Assembly: GCA_018610125.1 (NCBI GenBank)
Contig: JAHEOI010000079.1
Span: 1-9,629, forward strand
Source of the DNA: Verrucomicrobiota bacterium
GTDB lineage: Bacteria; Verrucomicrobiota; Verrucomicrobiia; Limisphaerales; JAHEOI01
Reading direction: 5' to 3'
DNA length: 9,629 nt
Translations under genes and position numbers: made by a program
Shown here: positions 1 through 5,947 of the stretch, piece after piece
Position numbering within the stretch: position 1 is the first letter of the stretch
Layout of the letters: each line of letters begins with the position of its first letter
The notes under the pieces: generated by a model
The model's input: only the letters and a program-made list of their open reading frames with translations
Database searches by the model: none
What the model was told of the DNA's origin: nothing

Positions 1-621
1 AGCTTGCCGTCCCGGGCGGACCAACAATTGGTACGGATTGCGGACCGGCAGCTTGAGGCCGGCTTCTTCCGCGTGGCCCGTCCTGTCTTGAGTGAGCAGG
101 TCTACGAGCAAGCCGAGCTAAGCAATACCTTGGATTGGGTGCTTTTATCAGGGCCGGCCAACAGTTATCTGGATGGACAATTTGTGGGGCGTGGCACGGT
201 TCCAAGTGTGTCTGTCGGCGAGGCCTTCACGGTCGGTTTCGGGATCGATTCCTCACTCAGGACCTCTCGGGATTTACTCGATCGCAATGAGATGACCCAA
301 GGTGGCAATCGGGTGATTCGCGTGACTTATCGACTCGGCATGGCGAATTTCTCCGATGAAGAACGGGCAGTTCGGCTGTTTGATCGCTTGCCGGTGCCCA
401 AACGAGGTGAGGATGTGCAAGTCGAGCTGGTCGATGTGAGTGTGAAGCCGGATAAGAATCCCGCGGATGGAAACGGGCGCATCACACCCGGCTCGGATGG
501 CATTCTCCGTTGGGATCTTGCAGTGCCGGGCGGAACAACCGGGGATGACAAGCTTCACCTCGAATACACCTTTACAATGGAATTCGCCCGACAGAAAGAG
601 ATCGAGATGACCGCCGAATAG
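1..621 (+). CDS. DUF4139 domain protein, 3' part only (5' end outside window)
   Basis: The reading frame is open from the first base and ends at a TAG (619-621), so about 206 C-terminal residues are seen and the start lies upstream. The pattern of a VLLSGPANSYLDGQFVGRG stretch, then VGEAFTVGFGID, then a basic or acidic RDLLDRNE turn and a later RVTYRLGMANFSDEE segment matches the C-terminal beta-rich domain of DUF4139 proteins, the family that includes 'mucoidy inhibitor A' proteins. In that family the domain usually follows an N-terminal DUF4140 domain and a coiled coil, which would lie outside this window. The final strand (KLHLEYTFTMEF) is typical of the family's end. The biochemical role is not established. 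It converges on the M28 peptidase gene with a 37-bp gap and no clear terminator. I recognise the family by pattern only; the missing N-terminus prevents any statement about export. Confidence 0.8.
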   Translation, partial: SLPSRADQQLVRIADRQLEAGFFRVARPVLSEQVYEQAELSNTLDWVLLSGPANSYLDGQFVGRGTVPSVSVGEAFTVGFGIDSSLRTSRDLLDRNEMTQGGNRVIRVTYRLGMANFSDEERAVRLFDRLPVPKRGEDVQVELVDVSVKPDKNPADGNGRITPGSDGILRWDLAVPGGTTGDDKLHLEYTFTMEFARQKEIEMTAE

Positions 622-658
622 GAACGAGCGGGGTATGGGAGTGGCGGAGTGGGAGAAG

Positions 659-1669
659 CTACCGCTTAGAGGCGGCGCGGACCACGCGCTCGAGACCGTC
701 GACGACGCGTGCCATTTTCTCATAATCGAGTTTCTCGGGCGTGTCGTTGGGGGAATGGTAGTGTGGGTAGCGAAAAAAGGCGGTGTCGGTGACCATGAGG
801 GCAGGGTATCCCTCTTGCCAGAATGACCAGTGGTCAGAGAGGCCGACGCCTGCCAATTGACTCGGCAGCGCGGCTCCTTCCGAAGGAAATGGGGTGCTCT
901 CGCGAAACGCCCGAATGCTTTTCCGGACCCATGCCCGCGACGCGAGATTGCCAACGAAGCCGATAAAATTCCCTTTATCGGGATAGAAAAAGCTTAACGG
1001 GATCGGATAAGATTGGCTTCCGGCTTCCTCGGAGTAGTAGCCGAGCATTTCCAGGCTGATCATTCCAACGACCTGCTCGCCTTTCGACCGGCAGCGCTCG
1101 GCGTAAACGCGGCTTCCCATGGAATCCGTCTGGAAGAAGGGAGGTTCTTCATTCGCGAAGGCGACGAAACGGATCGTCCGAGGGCGGCGGGTCTCGGCAA
1201 ATCGCTCGGCCAATGCCAGCAGTGCCGCAATCCCGCTGGCATTGTCATCCGCTCCGGGACTGTCAAGCACTGTGTCGTAGTGGGCGCCGACAATCACGAT
1301 TTCTTCAGGTTGTGTCGTGCCCTCGACCGTGACTTCGAGATTGGAAAAGGTCTGTCTCCGCACTTGGAATTGCTGCTCGTTCACCGTATACCCCGCAACG
1401 GCAAACCGCTTTTGAATGTATTCCTTGGCGTTTTGCAGTCCCTTCGATGCCTGATAATTACGCAGTCCGATGCTCGATGCAAGGTGGGTTACATCGGCTT
1501 CAAGCGCCTTGGCGAGGTGTTGTTCCTCCGGGCTTAAGGCGGGCAATTCGCCCTGAAACGATTTTCCCGGCATTTTGATCCCAGTTTGGTACATGGCGAA
1601 GGCAGCAATCGTCATAAGAAGAGCCAGACCCGCCAATCGGATCACTCCTTTTCTTGAGCACAACTTCAT
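659..1669 (-). CDS. M28-family zinc metallopeptidase (aminopeptidase-like), membrane anchored or exported
   Basis: This 336-aa protein starts with a basic MKLCSRKG stretch and a hydrophobic segment (about residues 9-27), so it is probably exported or anchored facing out. The M28 co-catalytic two-zinc site is visible in order: GAHYDT (H130), GADDNASG (D141), ANEEPPFF (E174 as general base, E175 as ligand), ISLEMLGYY (E207, where many relatives have Asp) and YHSPNDT (H305). The family removes N-terminal amino acids or short peptides; the substrate here is unknown. The frame stays open upstream to 1912, but that part is antisense to the S10 gene and adds an implausible second hydrophobic N-terminus, so I chose ATG at 1669. 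A weak GGGA lies about 10 nt upstream of it. It is divergent from the S10 gene with 15 bp between start codons. Confidence 0.9.
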   Translation of the reverse strand: MKLCSRKGVIRLAGLALLMTIAAFAMYQTGIKMPGKSFQGELPALSPEEQHLAKALEADVTHLASSIGLRNYQASKGLQNAKEYIQKRFAVAGYTVNEQQFQVRRQTFSNLEVTVEGTTQPEEIVIVGAHYDTVLDSPGADDNASGIAALLALAERFAETRRPRTIRFVAFANEEPPFFQTDSMGSRVYAERCRSKGEQVVGMISLEMLGYYSEEAGSQSYPIPLSFFYPDKGNFIGFVGNLASRAWVRKSIRAFRESTPFPSEGAALPSQLAGVGLSDHWSFWQEGYPALMVTDTAFFRYPHYHSPNDTPEKLDYEKMARVVDGLERVVRAASKR

Positions 1670-1671
1670 CT

Positions 1672-1677
1672 TATACT
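1672..1677 (+). promoter_or_regulatory. Candidate -10 box for the S10 gene (possible leaderless start)
   Basis: TATACT, one mismatch from the TATAAT consensus, sits 7 bp before the S10 ATG at 1685. With usual spacing, transcription would begin at about 1684-1685, on or next to the start codon, and no Shine-Dalgarno sequence is present. I see no good -35 at 17 bp. The box also lies within the upstream region of the divergent M28 gene. This is inference from sequence only. Confidence 0.3.
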
Positions 1678-1684
1678 GTTCCCT

Positions 1685-3310
1685 ATGATAGGCGAGCGAC
1701 AACGTGTCATTCCAGTATTGGGCTTGATAATTCTTGTGAGTGTCGGTGCTATTATGCCAGCTCAGGCTGGTGGCGGCAACGATGACGGCTCGGGCTCGGG
1801 CTCGGGCTTGGGCAAGGACAAGGGCAAGAGCGAAAAAGATCGGCAGAAGCAGAAGAGCCAAAAAAAGGAGAAAGGGGATAAGCCCGAGGAAGAGATTTCG
1901 AAGACGAAGCACACGGTCGTTATCGATGGAGAAGAGATCGCTTACACAGCCCGCGCTGGGACGATGCTGCTAAAAAAGGAGCGCAAGGGGGAGTTCGAGC
2001 CGACCGCCAAGGTATTCTACGTGGCTTACACGCGCGACGATGTCGAAGATTCCGGGAAGCGACCGATCACGTTCTCGTTCAATGGGGGGCCCGGATCGTC
2101 ATCGGTTTGGCTGCATCTCGGAGCTCTGGGGCCTCGACGTGTCGAGCTGGACAAAAAAGGGAAGCCCCTTCGACCGCCGCATCGCCTTGTTGATAACAAG
2201 CACTCACTTCTTGACAAGACAGACTTGGTATTCGTCGATCCGGTCAGCACGGGGTACAGTCGTGCGCTCCCGGGAGAGGATCCTGACCAGTTCCACGGCG
2301 TTCAGAAGGATATTCGGTCGGTCGGCGAATTCATTCGCCTCTTTGTCACGCGAAATGAGCGCTGGAATTCGCCAAAATTTCTGATTGGGGAAAGTTACGG
2401 CACGACGCGAGCCGCCGGCTTGTCGGGATACCTCCAGCAAGAGAGGGGAATGTACTTGAATGGGATCATGCTGGTGTCGGCAGTCCTCAATTTTCAAACG
2501 ATCGCTTTTGACGAGGGCAATGACCTCCCTTACAAGCTGTTCCTTCCCTCCTACACCGCGGCAGCCTGGTATCATGATGAGCTCCCGAAGGAGCTCCGGA
2601 ATCGACCGCTTGAGGATGTGCTGGAGAAAGCGGAGGAATTCGCCTTGGGCCCGTACGCGTCAGCGCTGCTGAAAGGCTCGGAGCTCTCCGAAGATCGCCG
2701 TGAGCAACTCGGTGAACGGTTGGCTCGATTGACCGGTTTATCCGAGAATTTCATCGAGGACACCAATTTGCGTGTCGATGCCTTTGATTTCTTTAAAGAG
2801 CTTTTGCGCGATGAAGGCAAGACCGTCGGGCGTTTTGACAGTCGGTATACCGGGAGGGATCGCCGTGACACCGGAGATCGGTTCCAATATGATCCGAGCT
2901 ACGCTGCCTTATACGGACCTTTCACCGCGACGCTGAATCATTACGTCCGGTCGGAGCTCAAGTTTAAGAGTCAACTCCCCTATGAGATTTTGACGGGGCG
3001 GGTCCATCCGTGGGATTACGAAAAATATGAAAATCAGTACGTCAACGTTGCCGAGACCCTTCGCCAATCGATGACATTCAATCCTTACCTCAAGGTGTTT
3101 GTTGCAAATGGTTACTACGATTTGGCTACGCCATACCTGGCCAGCGAGTACACTTTCAATCACTTGGGCAATGATCCAAAAGTCCAGGAGAACATTTCGA
3201 TGGGCTATTACAAGGCCGGTCACATGATGTATGTCCATCGCCCGTCATTGGCGAAGCTGAAAAGCGACCTGGCCGAGTTCATTGAACAATCGGTTCCCGA
3301 GCGGGAGTAG
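1685..3310 (+). CDS. Exported S10-family serine carboxypeptidase
   Basis: 541 aa. Residues 1-28 form a clear signal peptide (hydrophobic core VLGLIILVSVGAIM, cleavage expected after AQA). About 45 residues of low-complexity Gly/Ser then Lys/Glu/Asp-rich linker follow (29-73), then the alpha/beta-hydrolase domain. The S10 hallmarks are intact: oxyanion-hole loop SFNGGPGSSS (131-140), nucleophile GESYG (S237), acid in NGYYDLATP (D479) and KAGHMMYVH (H513). S10 enzymes release C-terminal amino acids from peptides, usually at acidic pH; bacterial members are generally periplasmic or secreted. Length fits bacterial relatives. Start at ATG 1685 is fixed by the signal peptide; no Shine-Dalgarno is visible and an in-frame stop lies at 1655. 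It is head-to-head with the M28 peptidase, which suggests a shared role in extracytoplasmic peptide breakdown (inference). Confidence 0.93.
   Translation: MIGERQRVIPVLGLIILVSVGAIMPAQAGGGNDDGSGSGSGLGKDKGKSEKDRQKQKSQKKEKGDKPEEEISKTKHTVVIDGEEIAYTARAGTMLLKKERKGEFEPTAKVFYVAYTRDDVEDSGKRPITFSFNGGPGSSSVWLHLGALGPRRVELDKKGKPLRPPHRLVDNKHSLLDKTDLVFVDPVSTGYSRALPGEDPDQFHGVQKDIRSVGEFIRLFVTRNERWNSPKFLIGESYGTTRAAGLSGYLQQERGMYLNGIMLVSAVLNFQTIAFDEGNDLPYKLFLPSYTAAAWYHDELPKELRNRPLEDVLEKAEEFALGPYASALLKGSELSEDRREQLGERLARLTGLSENFIEDTNLRVDAFDFFKELLRDEGKTVGRFDSRYTGRDRRDTGDRFQYDPSYAALYGPFTATLNHYVRSELKFKSQLPYEILTGRVHPWDYEKYENQYVNVAETLRQSMTFNPYLKVFVANGYYDLATPYLASEYTFNHLGNDPKVQENISMGYYKAGHMMYVHRPSLAKLKSDLAEFIEQSVPERE
1787..1816 (+). 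repeat. Hexamer tandem repeat (GGCTCG) in the S10 linker
   Basis: Three exact GGCTCG units (1787-1804) are followed by GGCTTG and GGCAAG variants to 1816. They encode the start of the Gly-Ser linker just after the signal peptide. A 6-bp unit means that gain or loss of copies would change linker length without shifting frame. It also explains why the opposite strand stays open here. Confidence 0.75.
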
Positions 3311-3344
3311 TCTGTCCGCGAATGACGGGTATGACTAATGAACC

Positions 3345-3460
3345 GCGTCCCTCGATGGCAGGCCGGGCGGCCTGCGTTACGTAGCGCTGTCAGCCTGATA
3401 GGGACGCTGTCCTCGGCGTCCACGTGGCGGACCGCAGCGGAGTGCGGTCCCTACCGCCAC
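3345..3460. repeat. Clustered inverted repeats, REP/MITE-like intergenic element
   Basis: Several perfect stems are packed between the convergent S10 and mqnD genes. GCGTCCCT (3345-3352) pairs with AGGGACGC (3400-3407). Inside it, GCAGGCC (3358-3364) pairs with GGCCTGC (3369-3375) over a 4-nt loop. GGACGC (3402-3407) can instead pair with GCGTCC (3416-3421). GGACCGCA (3429-3436) pairs with TGCGGTCC (3443-3450), and flanking GTGGC (3424-3428) can pair with GCCAC (3456-3460). There is no T-run after any stem, so it is not a classic Rho-independent terminator, though it may still separate the two convergent transcripts. The modular palindromes and the position between convergent genes fit a dispersed REP-like repeat; copy number cannot be judged from one window. 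Confidence 0.7.
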
Positions 3461-3476
3461 AGGGTTGGTCGCGTGA

Positions 3477-4325
3477 TTAGACAAATTCGAGCTCGGGAAG
3501 GTGGGGGATAATCCCTTTCCGGTAGCCTTGATTCAAGAAGCGGCGGACCGCTTCGCGGCCTTGATCGCCGTAATCGAGCGTCCATTCGTTGACGTACATG
3601 CCGACAAAGCGGTCCGCCAGATCCCGCCCCATGTCCCGGGCGAATCCGAGTGCGTAGTCGACCGCCTGATCCCGGTGTTTCAGGGAATATCGGATGCTCT
3701 CGGTCAGGATTGCCGAGACAGTGGCTCGATCTTCCGGTGCAAGGCGCTTATGGATGACATTCCCGCCCAATGGGAGAGGGAGGTTGTCATTCGCCGCTTG
3801 CCACCATTGTCCGAGATCGGCGCAGCGAGCCAGGTTTTCTTGGGCATAGGTGAGTTGGCCTTCGTGAATCACCAAGCCGACATCGGCTTGCCCGTCGCTT
3901 ACCGCTTGAAAGATCTCATCGAAGGGGATAACAACGTAATCCAAGGCTGTGGCGGGCTGCTCGAGCCAGAGCTGCAGCGCAAGGAAGGCGCTTGTGGCCG
4001 TGCCGGGGACGGCGATCCGACTCGTTGCGATTTGCTCCGGGGACATTTCTTGCTTTGCCACGAGGATCGGGCCATAGCCGTCGCCCATGCTGGCTCCGCT
4101 CGGCAAGAGGGCATATTGGTCGCTGACATAGGCGTAGGCGTGGATGCTGATGGCGGAAATATCGAGCTCGCCGCGTGCGGCCCGATCATTCAATGTTTGA
4201 ATGTCTTCAAGTCGATGCTCAAATTCAAAGCCGTGGGTTGGAATGTATCCTTTGGCAAGCGCATAAAACATGAATGCATCGTCCGGATCCGGAGAATGGC
4301 CCAGCGTCAGCTTGATCGTTTCCAT
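3477..4325 (-). CDS. mqnD: MqnD, 1,4-dihydroxy-6-naphthoate synthase (futalosine menaquinone pathway)
   Basis: This 282-aa protein matches MqnD, which converts cyclic dehypoxanthinylfutalosine to 1,4-dihydroxy-6-naphthoate in the futalosine route to menaquinone. It has the periplasmic-binding-protein-like fold of the family but is cytoplasmic. Diagnostic segments are LGHSPDPDDAFMFYAL at the N-terminus (8-23), ISAISIHAYAYV (57-67), VPGTATSAFLALQLWL, the active-site GLVIHEGQLTY (H154) and LPLPLGGNVI (182-191). The length is normal. I chose ATG at 4325 because METIKLTLGHSPDPDD is a typical family start; ATG at 4355 would add ten residues with no family support. No strong Shine-Dalgarno precedes either. 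The other mqn genes are not in this window. The small anchored protein gene is transcribed divergently from about 50 bp away. Confidence 0.93.
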   Translation of the reverse strand: METIKLTLGHSPDPDDAFMFYALAKGYIPTHGFEFEHRLEDIQTLNDRAARGELDISAISIHAYAYVSDQYALLPSGASMGDGYGPILVAKQEMSPEQIATSRIAVPGTATSAFLALQLWLEQPATALDYVVIPFDEIFQAVSDGQADVGLVIHEGQLTYAQENLARCADLGQWWQAANDNLPLPLGGNVIHKRLAPEDRATVSAILTESIRYSLKHRDQAVDYALGFARDMGRDLADRFVGMYVNEWTLDYGDQGREAVRRFLNQGYRKGIIPHLPELEFV

Positions 4326-4367
4326 AAGCGGCCAAGCATAATCGGGGCGTTTCATTCCGGCAAGTGG

Positions 4368-4389
4368 CGACTCCTCATTTTGGGAGTCG
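4368..4389 (+). other. 7-bp hairpin at the 5' end of the small anchored-protein gene
   Basis: CGACTCC (4368-4374) and GGAGTCG (4383-4389) are perfect complements around the 8-nt loop TCATTTTG. The candidate TTG start (4380) lies in the loop. If transcription begins upstream, the hairpin could affect translation initiation; it could also be a chance palindrome in the membrane-segment codons. Confidence 0.35.
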
Positions 4390-4883
4390 TTGCGATCGTG
4401 ATGATCCTGGGACTCTGGGTGTTTACCGGTCAGGACGATTCCGGAAAAGCCGCCCCCGCGGCATTGCCGGAGCTATCCAGGCGGAAGCCGCCCCATGGCG
4501 GCATCGGGATCCCTCTCGGGAAGGGGAAATTCGGTTTGGAAATGGTTCTGGATCCCGCAATCGGGAATTTGCGGCTCTACGTGATGGGTGGTCATTTTCG
4601 CCGATTTGTACCGATCCGAGAATCGCAGATTGAGCTTCTGATTTCGGAGCCCGGGGAGGCGCGTCTCTTGCGGCTTCGGGGTGTGGCGAACCGCGCGACT
4701 CGAGAAACACAAGGTGATACCGCAATGTTTCAGTGCCGGGCCGCATGGCTGAAGGGGATCGACCATTTCCGCGGTACGATTCGTAAGCTGCGAATTCGGG
4801 AGCGATCGTACACCAATATCGGGTTCGAGTATGTTCGACCCGACCGACGTAAAGATGGAGAGGCCGCGTCTGTGAGAAAATGA
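4380..4883 (+). CDS. Small membrane-anchored protein with a 'PHGG' beta-domain, function unknown
   Basis: About 167 aa from the TTG at 4380. The N-terminus is a hydrophobic anchor or uncleaved signal (residues 1-15), then a polar linker rich in Ala, Pro and Lys, then a domain beginning PPHGG (37-41) followed by KFGLEMVLDPAIGNLRLYVM. From memory this pattern resembles small periplasmic proteins of PVC bacteria with an HGG...E-V-D...G-L-YV signature, sometimes found near metal-handling or efflux genes; I cannot confirm the link. The C-terminus is basic. The start is uncertain: GTG 4398 and ATG 4401 would cut into the hydrophobic segment, while ATG 4296 would add a basic leader but overlap the 5' end of divergent mqnD. 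It ends 39 bp before ruvB on the same strand, so cotranscription is possible. Confidence 0.65.
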   Translation: MGVVAIVMILGLWVFTGQDDSGKAAPAALPELSRRKPPHGGIGIPLGKGKFGLEMVLDPAIGNLRLYVMGGHFRRFVPIRESQIELLISEPGEARLLRLRGVANRATRETQGDTAMFQCRAAWLKGIDHFRGTIRKLRIRERSYTNIGFEYVRPDRRKDGEAASVRK

Positions 4884-4922
4884 CTTGCCGCGTTCCGGCG
4901 GTTGCCGCAATCTTGGTTCGGG

Positions 4923-5942
4923 ATGGCTGAACGTTTGGTCAACGAGGTGCTGAACAATCGCGACGGCACGTATGAGATGTCGCTGCGCCCTCTGGCGTTT
5001 TCGGATTTCACCGGTCAGGCCAAGGTGAAGGAGCGACTCGAGATCGGGGTGCAAGCGGCCCGTCAACGCGGCGAGGCCCTTGACCATCTGTTGCTGCATG
5101 GGCCTCCGGGTTTGGGGAAGACGACACTCGCCAATATCATCTCCAAGGAAATGGAGAGTAATCTCAAATGCACCAGCGGTCCGACAATCGAGAAGGCGAG
5201 TGACCTGGCCGGGGTCCTGACCAATTTGGAGCCGGGCGATGTCCTGTTTATTGATGAGATCCATCGGCTGCAAAAGACCGTGGAGGAGTACCTCTACTCG
5301 GCGATGGAAGATTTCAAGCTGGATATCATTATCGACCAGGGACCGAATGCGAGGAATATCCGCATTGACCTCCCTCGCTTTACCCTTGTCGGTGCCACCA
5401 CCCGAAGTGGTCTCCTGACCGCGCCGTTGCTCAGTCGGTTCCCGATTCGGGAGCGCTTGGATTATTACCGGGCTGACGATCTCAAAGAGATTGTCGGGCG
5501 CTCGGCGTCGGTATTGAATGTGGAGGTGCAGGACGACGGGGCGTACGAGATTGCCAGGCGAAGCCGTGGTACACCAAGAATCGCGAATAACCTATTACGG
5601 CGGGTTCGCGATTTTGCCCAGGTCCGGCGGGATGGCCGCGTGAATGGCGAGGTTGCCGACGAGGCATTGGCGATGCTTGATATCGACCAATTCGGACTTG
5701 ATGAAATGGACAAACGGATTCTGGAGGCGATCATTGCCAAGTTCTCGGGAGGCCCGGTCGGGATCGGCTCGTTGGCGGTCGCGGTGGGGGAAGAGCCCGA
5801 TACCCTCGAAGAGGTTTACGAGCCCTACTTGATTATGGAAGGGTATCTCAATCGTACGCCTCAAGGGCGCGTGGCGACCCCGTTAGGCTACCAGCGGCTG
5901 GGATTCCATGAGACGAGCTCCAATCAGCCCGATCTTTTTTGA
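4923..5942 (+). CDS. ruvB: RuvB, Holliday junction branch-migration ATPase
   Basis: 339 aa, normal length for RuvB, the hexameric AAA+ motor that with RuvA drives branch migration of Holliday junctions for RuvC cleavage. Visible in order: N-terminal LRPLAFSDFTGQ (21-32), Walker A HGPPGLGKTT (59-68), Walker B VLFIDEIHR (107-115), sensor 1 VGATTRSG (156-163), the SRFPIRERL region with the arginine finger (171-179), sensor 2 SRGTPRIANNLLRR (214-227), and the C-terminal winged helix (about 258-332) with GLDEMDKRIL and YLNRTPQGRVAT. I chose ATG 4923 (MAERLVNE); the frame is open back to TTG 4902, which would add seven residues that do not look like RuvB. The Shine-Dalgarno is weak. ruvA and ruvC are not adjacent. 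carB starts 5 bp after the stop. Confidence 0.97.
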   Translation: MAERLVNEVLNNRDGTYEMSLRPLAFSDFTGQAKVKERLEIGVQAARQRGEALDHLLLHGPPGLGKTTLANIISKEMESNLKCTSGPTIEKASDLAGVLTNLEPGDVLFIDEIHRLQKTVEEYLYSAMEDFKLDIIIDQGPNARNIRIDLPRFTLVGATTRSGLLTAPLLSRFPIRERLDYYRADDLKEIVGRSASVLNVEVQDDGAYEIARRSRGTPRIANNLLRRVRDFAQVRRDGRVNGEVADEALAMLDIDQFGLDEMDKRILEAIIAKFSGGPVGIGSLAVAVGEEPDTLEEVYEPYLIMEGYLNRTPQGRVATPLGYQRLGFHETSSNQPDLF

Positions 5943-5947
5943 GTTAT

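Noticed and set aside
622..658. Terminator between the DUF4139 and M28 genes
   Set aside because: Only short CCGCC/GGCGG matches are present and there is no T-run; support is too weak.
1670..1912. N-terminal extension of the M28 peptidase to a start at 1912
   Set aside because: It is antisense to the S10 signal peptide and linker. The frame is open because of the GC-rich hexamer repeats, and the true start with its own anchor is at 1669.
3358..3375. Rho-independent terminator for the S10 gene
   Set aside because: The stem is GC-rich but no run of T follows on either strand; the cluster of several palindromes fits a repeat element better.
3501..4370. Long plus-strand open frame leading into the small anchored protein
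   Set aside because: This part is antisense to mqnD, which has clear family motifs; only the section from about 4380 looks like a real protein.
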